From Synaphobranchus kaupii (Eukaryota > Chordata > Actinopteri > Anguilliformes > Synaphobranchidae): 64,000 nucleotides of DNA. Positions 10,183 to 21,935 of the stretch are shown here, piece by piece. The notes beneath the pieces were generated by a model, which did no database searches, was not told where the DNA came from, and saw only the letters and a list, made by a program, of their open reading frames with translations. The stretch's first letter is position 1; each line of letters starts with the position of its first letter. The position numbers were made by a program, and so were the translations under genes. The stretch spans positions 3,208,676-3,272,675 of the forward strand of contig JAINUF010000027.1 in the NCBI GenBank assembly GCA_029718625.1, in the 5' to 3' direction.

Positions 10183-12254
10183 TGTTGCCTCACTCTCCTC
10201 TCTCTTGTCCTTTGGCTCTGTTGCCTCACTCTCCTCTCACTTGTCTTTCGACTCTGTTGCCTCACTCTGTTTCTTCACTCTCTTCTCTCTTGTCCTTCGG
10301 CTCTTGCCTCACTCTCCTCCCTCTTGTCCTTCGGCTCTGTTGCCTCACTCTGTTTCTTTCTCTTCTCTCTTGTCCTTTGGCTCTGTTGCCTCACTCTCCT
10401 CTATCTTGTCCTTCGGCTCTGTTGCCTCACTCTCTTCTCTCTCGTCCTTTGGCTCTGTTGACTCACTCTCCTCTCTCTTGTCCTTCGGCTCTGTTTCTTC
10501 ATTCTCTTCCCTCTCGTCCTTTGGCTCTGTTGCCTCACTCTCCTCTCTCTTGTCCTTCGGCTCTGTTGACTCACTCTCTTCTCTCCGGTCCTTTGGCTCT
10601 GTTGCCTCACTCTCCTCTCTCTTGTCCTTCGGCTCTTTTGCCTCACTTCTCTTCTCTCTGGTCCTTTGGCTCTGTTGCCTCACTCTCCTCTCTCTTGTCC
10701 TTAGGCTCTGTTTCTTCACTCTCTTCTCTCTGGTCCTTTGGCTCTGTTGCCTCACTCTCCTCTCTCTTGTCCTTCGGCTCTGTTGCCTCACTCTCCTCTC
10801 TCTTGTCCTTCGGCTCTGTTGCCTCACTCTCCTCTCTCTTGTCCTTCGGCTCTCTTGCCTCACTCTCCTCTCTCTTGTCCTTCGGCTCTGTTGCCTCACT
10901 CTCCTCTCTCTTGTCCTTTGGCTCTGTTGCCTCACTCTCCTCTCACTTGTCTTTCGACTCTGTTGCCTCACTCTGTTTCTTCACTCTCTTCTCTCTTGTC
11001 CTTCGGCTCTTGCCTCACTCTCCTCTCTCTTGTCCTTTGGCTCTGTTGCCTCACTCTGTTTCTTTCTCTTCTCTCTTGTCCTTCGGCTCTGTTGCCTCAC
11101 TCTCCTCTATCTTGTCCTTCGGCTCTGTTGCCTCACTCTCTTCTCTCTCGTCCTTTGGCTCTGTTGACTCACTCTCCTCTCTCTTGTCCTTCGGCTCTGT
11201 TTCTTCACTCTCTTCCCTCTCGTCCTTTGGCTCTGTTGCCTCACTCTCCTTTCTCTTGTCCTTCAGCTCTGTTGCCTCACTCTCTTCTCTCTGGTCCTTT
11301 GGCTCTGTTGCCTCACTCTCCTCTCTCTTGTCCTTCGGCTCTGTTGCATCACTTCTCTTCTTGGTCCTTTGGCTCTGTTGCCTCACTCTCCTCTCTCTTG
11401 TCCTTAGGCTCTGTTTCTTCACTCTCTTCTCTCTGGTCCTTTGGCTCTGTTGCCTCACTCTCCTTTCTCTTGTCCTTCGGCTCTGTTGCCTCACTCTCCT
11501 CTCTCTTGTCCTTCGGCTCTGTTGCCTCACTCTCCTCTCTCTTGTCCTTCGGCTCTGTTGCCTCACTCTCCTCTCTCTTGTCCTTAGGCTCTGTTGCCTC
11601 ACTCTCTTCTCTCTGGTCCTTTGGTTTTGTTGCCTCACTCTCCTCTCTCTTGTCCTTCGGCTCTGTTGCCTCACTCTCCTCTCTCTTGTCCTTCGGCTCT
11701 GTTGCCTCACTCTCCTCTCTCTTGTCCTTAGGCTCTGTTGCCTCACTCTCCTCTCTCTTGTCCTTCGGCTCTGTTGCCTCATTCTCCTCTCTCTTGTTCT
11801 TCGGCTCTGTTGCCTCACTGTTTCTACACTCTCTTCTCTCTTGTCCTTCAGCTCTGTTGCCTCACTCTTTCTTGTCCTTTGGCTCTGTTTCTTCACTCTC
11901 CTCTCTCTTTCCTTTGGCTCTGTTGTCTCACTGTCCTCTCTCTTGTCCTTTGGCTCTGTTGCCTCACTCTCCTCTCTCTTGTCCTTCGGCTCTGTTGCCT
12001 CACTCTGTTTCTTCACTTTCTTCTCTCTTGTCCTTCGGCTCTGTTGTCTCACTTCGTTTCTTCACTCTCTTCTGTCTTGTCCTTCGGCTCTGTTTCTTCA
12101 CTCTCTTCTGTCTTGTCCTTTGGCCCTGTTGCCTCACTCTCCTCTCTTTTGTCCTTCGGCTCTGTTGCCTCACTCTGTTTCTTCACTCTCTTCTCTCTTG
12201 TCCTTCGGATCTGTTGCCTCACTCTCCCCTCTCTTGTCCTTCGGCTCTGTTGCC

Positions 12255-13340
12255 TCACTCTGTTTCTTCATTCTCTTCTCTCTTGTGATTCAGCTCTGTT
12301 GCCTCACTCTTTCTTGTCCTTTGGCTCTGTTTCTTCACTCTCTTCTGTCTTGTCCTTCGACTCTGTTTCTTCACTCTCCTCTCTCTTTCCTGTGGCACTG
12401 TTGTCTCACTGTCCTCTCTCTTGTCCTTTGGCTCTGTTGCCTCACTCTCCTCTCTCTTGTCCTTCGGCTCTGTTGCCTCACTCTCCTCTCTCTTGTCCTT
12501 CGGCTCTGTTGCCTCACTCTCCTCTCTCTTGTCCTTCGGCTCTGTTGCCTCACTCTCCTCTCTCTTGTCCTTAGGCTCTGTTTCTTCACTCTCTTCTCTC
12601 TGGTCCTTTGGCTCTGTTGCCTCACTCTCCTCTCTCTTGTCCTTCGGCTCTGTTGCCTCACTCTCCTCTCTCTTGTCCTTCGGCTCTGTTGCCTCACTCT
12701 CCTCTCTCTTGTCCTTCGGCTCTGTTGCCTCACTCTCTTCTCTCTGGTCCTTTGGCTCTGTTGCCTCACTCTCCTCTCTCTTGTCCTTAGGCTCTGTTTC
12801 TTCACTCTCTTCTCTCTGGTCCTTTGGCTCTGTTGCCTCACTCTCCTCTCTCTTGTCCTTCAGCTCTGTTGCCTCACTCTCCTCTCTCTTGTCCTTCGCC
12901 TCTGTTGCCTCACTCTCCTCTCTCTTGTCCTTCGACTCTGTTGCCTCACTCTCTTCTCTCTTGTCCTTCGGCTCTGTTGCCTCACTCTCCTCTCTCTTGT
13001 CCATCGGTTCTGTTGCCTCACTCTCCTCTCTCTTGTCCTTAGGCTCTGTTGCCTCACTCTCCTCTCTCTTGTCCTTCGGCTCTGTTGCCTCACTCTCCTC
13101 TCTCTTGTCCTTCGGCTCTGTTGCCTCACTCTTTCTTGTCCTTTGGCTCTGTTTCTTCACTCTCTTCTGTCTTGTCCTTTCGCTCTGTTGCCTCAATCTC
13201 CTCTCTCTTGTCCTTTGGCTCTGTTTCTTCCATCTCTTCTCTCTGGTCCTTTGGCTCTGTTGCCTCACTCTCCTCTCTCTTGTCCTTTGGCTCTGTTGCC
13301 TCACTCTCCTCTCACTTGTCTTTCGACTCTGTTGCCTCAC
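12255..13340 (-). other. - strand EATEPKDKREES open frame (361 codons); not called a gene
   Basis: It lies in the poorly homogenised 10.2-13.6 kb region and covers the plain-monomer run at 12.4-13.1 kb. It contains rarer residue changes (EATEAKDK, EATELKDK, EATEPMDK) from unique point variants. The frame remains open despite these. This fits either past coding constraint or the low stop potential of the purine-rich strand in this frame. Confidence 0.74.
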
Positions 13341-13529
13341 TCTGTTTCTTTACTCGCTTCTCTCTTGTCCTTCGGCTCTTGCCTCACTCTCCTCCCTCTT
13401 GTCCTTCGGCTCTGTTGCCTCACTCTCCTCTCTCTTGTCCTTCGGCTCTGTTGCCTCACTCTTTCTTGTCCTTTGGCTCTGTTTCTTCACTCTCTTCTGT
13501 CTTGTCCTTTCGCTCTGTTGCCTCACACT

Positions 13530-13547
13530 CATCTCTCTTGTCCTTTG
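13530..13547. repeat. Landmark cassette, CATCTCTCTTGTCCTTTG form
   Basis: This is the same HOR position as the GACC landmark but with the monomer-like TTGTCC. Copies followed by TTCTTCCATC start at 13530, 27316, 44668, 51969 and 53343. Two further derivatives exist. TTTCTCCAATTTCTGATCTC is seen near 27.84, 45.19, 52.49 and 53.87 kb. TTGCTCCAATTTCTTCCATC is seen near 28.95, 30.63, 46.33, 48.02 and 54.9 kb and is followed by TCTGGATCTG. On the - strand these read ETETKDKRDEC, IGETETKDKRDEC and DPEMEEIGATETK, all in frame with EATEPKDKREES. The derivatives mark successive modules of the middle of the window. Confidence 0.85.
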
Positions 13548-13618
13548 TCTCTGTTTCTTCCATCTCTTCTCTCTGGTCCTTTGGCTCTGTTGCCTCACTC
13601 TCCTCTCTCTTGTCCTTT

Positions 13619-14306
13619 GGCTCTGTTGCCTCACTCTCCTCTCACTTGTCTTTCGACTCTGTTGCCTCACTCTGTTTCTTTACTCGCTTCTCTCTTGTCC
13701 TTCGGCTCTTGCCTCACTCTCCTCCCTCTTGTCCTTCGGCTCTGTTGCCTCACTCTGTTTCTTTCTCTTCTCTCTTGTCCTTCGGCTCTGTTGCCTCACT
13801 CTCCTCAATCTTGTCCTTCGGCTTTGTTGCCTCACTCTCTTCTCTCTCGTCCTTTGGCTCTGTTGACTCACTCTCCTCTCTCTTTCCTTCGGCTCTGTTT
13901 CTTCACTCTCTTCCCTCTTGTCCTTTGGCTCTGTTGCCTCACTCTCCTCTCTCTTGTCATTCGGCTCTGTTGCCTCACTCTCCTCTCACTTGTCTTTCGA
14001 CTCTGTTGCCTCACTCTGTTTCTTTACTCGCTTCTCTCTTGTCCTTCGGCTCTTGCCTCACTCTCCTCCCTCTTGTCCTTCGGCTCTGTTGCCTCACTCT
14101 GTTTCTTTCTCTTCTCTCTTGTCCTTCGGCTCTGTTGCCTCACTCTCCTCAATCTTGTCCTTCGGCTTTGTTGCCTCACTCTCTTCTCTCTCGTCCTTTG
14201 GCTCTGTTGACTCACTCTCCTCTCTCTTTCCTTCGGCTCTGTTTCTTCACTCTCTTCCCTCTTGTCCTTTGGCTCTGTTGCCTCACTCTCCTCTCTCTTG
14301 TCATTC
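13619..14306. repeat. 344-bp tandem duplication (two copies)
   Basis: Positions 13619-13982 match 13963-14326 at offset 344. Both copies carry the rare TTTACTCGCTTC variant (13679 and 14023; a third at 13349), CTCAATCTTG, GGCTTTGTTGCC and TTGTCATTCGG. It is a small duplication of about nine monomers, including the 34- and 46-bp variants. The third TTTACTCGC copy, 330 bp upstream, points to an earlier related event. Confidence 0.82.
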
Positions 14307-16400
14307 GGCTCTGTTGCCTCACTCTCTTCTCTCTGGTCCTTTGGCTCTGTTGCCTCACTCTCCTCTCTCTTGTCCTTCGGCTCTGTTGCCTCACTTCTCT
14401 TCTCTCTGGTCCTTTGGCTCTGTTGCCTCACTCTCCTCTCTCTTGTCCTTAGGCTCTGTTTCTTCACTCTCTTCTCTCTGGTCCTTTGGCTCTGTTGCCT
14501 CACTCTCCTCTCTCTTGTCCTTCGGCTCTGTTGCCTCACTCTCCTCTCTCTTGTCCTTCGGCTCTGTTGCCTCACTCTCCTCTCTCTTGTCCTTCGGCTC
14601 TGTTGCCTCACTCTGTTTCTTCACTCTCTTCTCTCTTGTCCTTCGGATCTGTTGCCTCACTCTCCCCTCTCTTGTCCTTCGGCTCTGTTGCCTCACTCTG
14701 TTTCTTCACTCTCTTCTCTCTTGTGCTTCAGCTCTGTTGCCTCACTCTTTCTTGTCCTTTGGCTCTGTTTCTTCACTCTCTTCTGTCTTGTCCTTCGGCT
14801 CTGTTTCTTCACTCTCCTCTCTCTTTCATTTGGCTCTGTTGTCTTACTGTCCTCTGTCTTGTCATTTGGCTCTGTTGCCTCACTCTCCTCTCTCTTGTCC
14901 TTCGGCTCTGTTGCCTCACTCTCTTCTCTCTGGTCCTTTGGCTCTGTTGCCTCACTCTCCTCTCTCTTGTCCTTCGGCTCTGTTGCCTCACTCTCCTCTC
15001 TCTTGTCCTTCGGCTCTGTTGCCTCACTCTCCTCTCTCTTGTCCTTAGGCTCTGTTTCTTCACTCTCTTCTCTCTGGTCCTTTGGCTCTGTTGCCTCACT
15101 CTCCTCTCTCTTGTCCTTCGGCTCTGTTGCCTCACTCTCCTCTCTCTTGTCCTTCGGCTCTGTTGCCTCACTCTCCTCTCTCTTGTCCTTCGATTCTGTT
15201 GCCTCACTCTCTTCTCTCTTGTCCTTCGGCTCTGTTGCCTCACTCTCCTCTCTCTTGTCCTTCGGTTCTGTTGCCTCACTCTCCTCTCTCTTGTTCTTAG
15301 GCTCTGTTCCCTCACTCTCCTCTCTCTTGTCCTTCGGCTCTGTTGCCTCACTCTCCTCTCTCTTGTCCTTCGGCTCTGTTGCCTCAGTCTTTCTTGTCCT
15401 TTGGCTCTGTTTCTTCACTCTCTTCTGTCTTGTCCTTTGGCTCTGTTGCCTCAATCTCCTCTCTCTTGTCCTTTGGCTCTGTTGCCTCAATCTCTTCTCT
15501 CTTGTCCTTTGGCTCTGTTGCCTCACACTCATCTCTCTTGACCTTTGTCTCTGTTTCTTCCATCTCTTCTCTCTGGTCCTTTGGCTGTGTTGCCTCACTC
15601 TCCTCTCTCTTGTCCTTTGGCTCTGTTGCCTCACTCTCCTCTCACTTGTCTTTCGACTCTGTTGCCTCACTCTGTTTCTTCACTCTCTTCTCTCTTGTCC
15701 TTCGGCTCTTGCCTCACTCTCCTCCCTCTTGTCCTTCGGCTCTGTTGCCTCACTCTGTTTCTTTCTCTTCTCTCTTGTCCTTTGGCTCTGTTGCCTCACT
15801 CTCCTCTATCTTGTCCTTCGGCTATGTTGCCTCACTCTCTTCTCTCTCGTCCTTTGGCTCTGTTGACTCACTCTCCTCTCTCTTGTCCTTCGGCTCTGTT
15901 TCTTCACTCTCTTCCCTCTCGTCCTTTGGCTCTGTTGCCTCACTCTCCTCTCTCTTGTCCTTCGGCTCTCTTGCCTCACTCTCTTCTCTCTGGTCCTTTG
16001 GCTCTGTTGCCTCACTCTCCTCTCTCTTGTCCTTCGGCTCTTTTGCCTCACTTTTCTTCTCTCTGGTCCTTTGGCCCTGTTGCCTCACTCTCCTCTCTCT
16101 TGTCCTTAGGCTCTGTTTCTTCACTCTCTTCTCTCTGGTCCTTTGGCTCTGTTGCCTCACTCTCCTCTCTCTTGTCCTTCGGCTCTGTAGCCTCACTCTC
16201 CTCTCTCTTGTCCTTCAGCTCTGTTGCCTCACTCTCCTCTCTCTTGTCCTTCGGCTCTGTTGCCTCACTCTCCTCTCTCTTGTCCTTTGGCTCTGTTGCC
16301 TCACTCTCCTCTCACTTGTCTTTCGACTCTGTTGCCTCACTCTGTTTCTTCACTCTCTTCTCTCTTGTCCTTCGGCTATTGCCTCACTCTCCTCTCTCTT
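14307..16400. repeat. A-type HOR region
   Basis: This is an ordinary A-type module set. It holds a CTTACTG and CTGTCTTGTCATTTGG variant pair near 14.85 kb, a run of plain 36-bp units at about 14.9-15.37 kb, the GACC landmark at 15530, and CTCTGTAGCC and CTTCAGCTC units near 16.2 kb. It links the 344-bp duplication to the 2,684-bp pair. No non-repeat sequence was found. Confidence 0.78.
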
Positions 16401-19084
16401 GTCCTTTGGCTCTGTTGCCTCACTCTGTTTCTTTCTCTTCTCTCTTGTCCTTCGGCTCTGTTGCCTCACTCTCCTCTATCTTGTCCTTCGGCTCTGTTGC
16501 CTCACTCTCTTCTCTCTCATCCTTTGGCTCTGTTGACTCACTCTCCTCTCTCTTGTCCTTCGGCTCTGTTTCTTCACTCTCTTCCCTCTCGTCCTTTGGC
16601 TCTGTTGCCTCACTCTCCTCTCTCTTGTCCTTCAGCTCTGTTGCCTCACTCTCTTCTCTCTGGTCCTTTGGCTCTGTTGCCTCACTCTCCTCTCTCTTGT
16701 CCTTCGGCTCTGTTGCCTCACTTCTCTTCTTGGTCCTTTGGCTCTGTTGCCTCACTCTCCTCTCTCTTGTCCTTAGGCTCTGTTTCTTCACTATCTTCTC
16801 TCTGGTCCTTTGGCTCTGTTGCCTCACTCTGCTCTCTCTTGTCCTTCGGCTCTGTTGCCTCACTCTCCTCTCTCTTGTCCTTCGGCTCTGTTGCCTCACT
16901 CTCCTCTCTCTTGTCCTTCGGCTCTGTTGCCTCACTCTCCTTCTCTCTTGTCCTTAGGCTCTGTTGCCTCACTCTCCTCTCTCTTGTCCTTCGGCTCTGG
17001 TTCTTCACTCTCTTCTGGTCCTTTGGTTTTGTTGCCTCACTCTCCTCTCTCTTGTCCTTCGGCTCTGTTGCCTCACTCTCCTCTCTCTTGTCCTTCGGCT
17101 CTGTTTCTTCACTCTCTTCTGGTCCTTTGGTTTTGTTGCCTCACTCTCCTCTCTCTTGTCCTTCGGCTCTGTTGCCTCACTCTCCTCTCTCTTGTCCTTC
17201 GGCTCTGTTGCCTCACTCTCCTCTCTCTTGTCCTTAGGCTCTGTTGCCTCACTCTCCTCTCTCTTGTCCTTCGGCTCTGTTGCCTCATTCTCCTCTCTCT
17301 TGTTCTTCGGCTCTGTTGCCTCACTGTTTCTTCACTCTCTTCTCTCTTGTCCTTCAGCTCTGTTGCCTCACTCTTTCTTGTCCTTTGGCTCTGTTTCTTC
17401 ACTCTCTTCTGTCTTGTCCTTCGGCTCTGTTTCTTCACTCTCCTCTCTCTTTCATTTGGCTCTGTTGTCTCACTGTCCTCTCTCTTGTCCTTTGGCTCTG
17501 TTGCCTCACTCTCCTCTCTCTTGTCCTTCGGCTTTGTTGCCTCACTCTGTTTCTTCACTCTCTTCTGTCTTGTCCTTTGGCTCTGTTGCCTCACTCTCCT
17601 CTCTTTTGTCCTTCGGCTCTGTTGCCTCACTCTGTTTCTTCACTCTCTTCTCTCTTGTCCTTCGGATCTGTTGCCTCACTCTCCCCTCTCTTGTCCTTCG
17701 GCTCTGTTGCCTCACTCTGTTTCTTCACTCTATTCTCTCTTGTGCTTCAGCTCTGTTGCCTCACTCTTTCTTGTCCTTTGGCTCTGTTTCTTCACTCTCT
17801 TCTGTCTTGTCCTTCGGCTCTGTTTCTTCACTCTCCTCTCTCTTTCCTTTGGCACTGTTGTCACACTGTCCTCTCTCTTGTCCTTTGGCTCTGTTGCCTC
17901 ACTCTCCTCTCTCTTGTCCTTCGGCTCTGTTGCCTCACTCTCTTCTCTCTGGTCCTTTGGCTCTGTTGCCTCACTCTCCTCTCTCTTGTCCTTCGGCTCT
18001 GTTGCCTCACTCTCCTCTCTCTTGTCCTTCGGCTCTGTTGCCTCACTCTCCTCTCTCTTGTCCTTAGGCTCTGTTTCTTCACTCTCTTCTCTCTGGTCCT
18101 TTGGCTCTGTTGCCTCACTCTCCTCTCTCTTGTCCTTCGGCTCTGTTGCCTCACTCTCCTCTCTCTTGTCCTTTGGCTCTGTTGCCTCACTCTCCTCTCT
18201 CTTGTCCTTCGATTCTGTTGCCTCACTCTCTTCTCTCTTGTCCTTCGGCTCTGTTGCCTCACTCTCCTCTCTCTTGTCCTTCGGTTCTGTTGCCTCACTC
18301 TCCTCTCTCTTGTCCTTAGGCTCTGTTCCCTCACTCTCCTCTCTCTTGTCCTTCGGCTCTGTTGCCTCACTCTCCTCTCTCTTGTCCTTCGGCTCTGTTG
18401 CCTCACTCTTTCTTGTCCTTTGGCTCTGTTTCCTCAATCTCCTCTCTCTTGTCCTTTGGCTCTGTTGCCTCAATCTCCTCTCTCTTGTCCTTTGGCTCTG
18501 TTGCCTCAATCTCTTCTCTCTTGTCCTTTGGCTCTGTTGCCTCACACTCATCTCTCTTGACCTTTGTCTCTGTTTCTTCCATCTCTTCTCTCTGGTCCTT
18601 TGGCTGTGTTGCCTCACTCTGCTCTCTCTTGTCCTTTGGCTCTGTTGCCTCACTCTCCTCTCACTTGTCTTTCGACTCTGTTGCCTCACTCTGTTTCTTC
18701 ACTCTCTTCTCTCTTGTCCTTCGGCTCTTGCCTCACTCTCCTCCCTCTTGTCCTTCGGCTCTGTTGCCTCACTCTGTTTCTTTCTCTTCTCTCTTGTCCT
18801 TTGGCTCTGTTGCCTCACTCTCCTCTATCTTGTCCTTCGGCTCTGTTGCCTCACTCTCTTCTCTCTCGTCCTTTGGCTCTGTTGACTCACTCTCCTCACT
18901 CTTGTCCTTCGGCTCTCTTGCCTCACTCTCTTCTCTCTGGTCCTTTGGCTCTGTTGCCTCACTCTCCTCTCTCTTGTCCTTCGGCTCTTTTGCCTCACTT
19001 CTCTTCTCTCTGGTCCTTTGGCTCTGTTGCCTCACTCTCCTCTCTCTTGTCCTTAGGCTCTGTTTCTTCACTCTCTTCTCTCTG
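16401..19084. repeat. 2,684-bp tandem duplication, copy 1
   Basis: Positions about 16401-19251 match 19085-21935 at offset 2,684. Shared private variants include CTCTGGTTCTTCACTC near 17.0 and 19.68 kb, CTCTATTCTCTCTTG near 17.73 and 20.41 kb, and TTTCCTCAATCTCC near 18.43 and 21.11 kb. Differences seen by eye are few: CTCTCATCC versus CTCTCGTCC near 16.52 kb, GGCTTTG versus GGCTCTG near 17.53 kb, TTGCCTCACT versus TTGCCTAACT near 17.14/19.83 kb, and CTATCTTG versus CTATTTTG near 18.83/21.51 kb. Confidence 0.88.
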
Positions 19085-21768
19085 GTCCTTTGGCTCTGTT
19101 GCCTCACTCTGTTTCTTTCTCTTCTCTCTTGTCCTTTAGCTCTGTTGCTTCACTCTCCTCTATCTTGTCCTTCGGCTCTGTTGCCTCACTCTCTTCTCTC
19201 TCGTCCTTTGGCTCTGTTGACTCACTCTCCTCTCTCTTGTCCTTCGGCTCTGTTTCTTCACTCTCTTCCCTCTCGTCCTTTGGCTCTGTTGCCTCACTCT
19301 CCTCTCTCTTGTCCTTCAGCTCTGTTGCCTCACTCTCTTCTCGCTGGTCCTTTGGCTCTGTTGCCTCACTCTCCTCTCTCTTGTCCTTCGGCTCTGTTGC
19401 CTCACTTCTCTTCTTGGTCCTTTGGCTCTGTTGCCTCACTCTCCTCTCTCTTGTCCTTAGGCTCTGTTTCTTCACTATCTTCTCTCTGGTCCTTTGGCTC
19501 TGTTGCCTCACTCTGCTCTCTCTTGTCCTTCGGCTCTGTTGCCTCACTCTCCTCTCTCTTGTCCTTCGGCTCTGTTGCCTCACTCTCCTCTCTCTTGTCC
19601 TTCGGCTCTGTTGCCTCACTCTCCTTCTCTCTTGTCCTTAGGCTCTGTTGCCTCACTCTCCTCTCTCTTGTCCTTCGGCTCTGGTTCTTCACTCTCTTCT
19701 GGTCCTTTGGTTTTGTTGCCTCACTCTCCTCTCTCTTGTCCTTCGGCTCTGTTGCCTCACTCTCCTCTCTCTTGTCCTTCGGCTCTGTTTCTTCACTCTC
19801 TTCTGGTCCTTTGGTTTTGTTGCCTAACTCTCCTCTCTCTTGTCCTTCGGCTCTGTTGCCTCACTCTCCTCTCTCTTGTCCTTCGGCTCTGTTGCCTCAC
19901 TCTCCTCTCTCTTGTCCTTAGGCTCTGTTGCCTCACTCTCCTCTCTCTTGTCCTTCGGCTCTGTTGCCTCATTCTCCTCTCTCTTGTTCTTCGGCTCTGT
20001 TGCCTCACTGTTTCTTCACTCTCTTCTCTCTTGTCCTTCAGCTCTGTTGCCTCACTCTTTCTTGTCCTTTGGCTCTGTTTCTTCACTCTCTTCTGTCTTG
20101 TCCTTCGGCTCTGTTTCTTCACTCTCCTCTCTCTTTCATTTGGCTCTGTTGTCTCACTGTCCTCTCTCTTGTCCTTTGGCTCTGTTGCCTCACTCTCCTC
20201 TCTCTTGTCCTTCGGCTCTGTTGCCTCACTCTGTTTCTTCACTCTCTTCTGTCTTGTCCTTTGGCTCTGTTGCCTCACTCTCCTCTCTTTTGTCCTTCGG
20301 CTCTGTTGCCTCACTCTGTTTCTTCACTCTCTTCTCTCTTGTCCTTCGGATCTGTTGCCTCACTCTCCCCTCTCTTGTCCTTCGGCTCTGTTGCCTCACT
20401 CTGTTTCTTCACTCTATTCTCTCTTGTGCTTCAGCTCTGTTGCCTCACTCTTTCTTGTCCTTTGGCTCTGTTTCTTCACTCTCTTCTGTCTTGTCCTTCG
20501 GCTCTGTTTCTTCACTCTCCTCTCTCTTTCCTTTGGCACTGTTGTCACACTGTCCTCTCTCTTGTCCTTTGGCTCTGTTGCCTCACTCTCCTCTCTCTTG
20601 TCCTTCGGCTCTGTTGCCTCACTCTCTTCTCTCTGGTCCTTTGGCTCTGTTGCCTCACTCTCCTCTCTCTTGTCCTTCGGCTCTGTTGCCTCACTCTCCT
20701 CTCTCTTGTCCTTCGGCTCTGTTGCCTCACTCTCCTCTCTCTTGTCCTTAGGCTCTGTTTCTTCACTCTCTTCTCTCTGGTCCTTTGGCTCTGTTGCCTC
20801 ACTCTCCTCTCTCTTGTCCTTCGGCTCTGTTGCCTCACTCTCCTCTCTCTTGTCCTTTGGCTCTGTTGCCTCACTCTCCTCTCTCTTGTCCTTCGATTCT
20901 GTTGCCTCACTCTCTTCTCTCTTGTCCTTCGGCTCTGTTGCCTCACTCTCCTCTCTCTTGTCCTTCGGTTCTGTTGCCTCACTCTCCTCTCTCTTGTCCT
21001 TAGGCTCTGTTCCCTCACTCTCCTCTCTCTTGTCCTTCGGCTCTGTTGCCTCACTCTCCTCTCTCTTGTCCTTCGGCTCTGTTGCCTCACTCTTTCTTGT
21101 CCTTTGGCTCTGTTTCCTCAATCTCCTCTCTCTTGTCCTTTGGCTCTGTTGCCTCAATCTCCTCTCTCTTGTCCTTTGGCTCTGTTGCCTCAATCTCTTC
21201 TCTCTTGTCCTTTGGCTCTGTTGCCTCACACTCATCTCTCTTGACCTTTGTCTCTGTTTCTTCCATCTCTTCTCTCTGGTCCTTTGGCTGTGTTGCCTCA
21301 CTCTGCTCTCTCTTGTCCTTTGGCTCTGTTGCCTCACTCTCCTCTCACTTGTCTTTCGACTCTGTTGCCTCACTCTGTTTCTTCACTCTCTTCTCTCTTG
21401 TCCTTCGGCTCTTGCCTCACTCTCCTCCCTCTTGTCCTTCGGCTCTGTTGCCTCACTCTGTTTCTTTCTCTTCTCTCTTGTCCTTTGGCTCTGTTGCCTC
21501 ACTCTCCTCTATTTTGTCCTTCGGCTCTGTTGCCTCACTCTCTTCTCTCTCGTCCTTTGGCTCTGTTGACTCACTCTCCTCACTCTTGTCCTTCGGCTCT
21601 CTTGCCTCACTCTCTTCTCTCTGGTCCTTTGGCTCTGTTGCCTCACTCTCCTCTCTCTTGTCCTTCGGCTCTTTTGCCTCACTTCTCTTCTCTCTGGTCC
21701 TTTGGCTCTGTTGCCTCACTCTCCTCTCTCTTGTCCTTAGGCTCTGTTTCTTCACTCTCTTCTCTCTG
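19085..21768. repeat. 2,684-bp tandem duplication, copy 2
   Basis: Second copy; similarity continues about 167 bp further, to 21935, where CTCTGTTTCTTC (19252) is replaced by CTCTCTTGCC. The few private substitutions show that the copies have begun to diverge. This argues for a real duplication rather than a purely computational one. The end of this copy overlaps the start of the 15.1-kb macro-repeat at about 21163. Confidence 0.87.
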
Positions 21769-21935
21769 GTCCTTTGGCTCTGTTGCCTCACTCTGTTTCT
21801 TTCTCTTCTCTCTTGTCCTTTAGCTCTGTTGCTTCACTCTCCTCTATCTTGTCCTTCGGCTCTGTTGCCTCACTCTCTTCTCTCTCGTCCTTTGGCTCTG
21901 TTGACTCACTCTCCTCTCTCTTGTCCTTCGGCTCT

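Larger units (their letters stand above)
10213..13618. repeat. A-type HOR region with decayed variants
   Basis: A continuation of the A-type array carrying many single-copy point variants, for example CTCTCCGGTCC near 10.58 kb, CTTCTACACTC near 11.82 kb, CTTGTGATTCAG near 12.29 kb, CTTTCCTGTGG near 12.39 kb and CTTGTCCATCGG near 13.0 kb. Most of these are not seen in neighbouring modules, so this stretch looks older or less homogenised than the duplications beside it. Around 12.4-13.1 kb there is an almost pure run of 36-bp units. Confidence 0.75.

Noticed and set aside
10140..14210. Other very long + strand open frames (for example 1,356 codons here, 1,670 at 49513-54525, 1,639 at 58503-63422)
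   Set aside because: Same compositional artefact. They end wherever TTAGG (TAG) or GTTGACTC (TGA) variants fall in frame, and overlapping frames are equally long.
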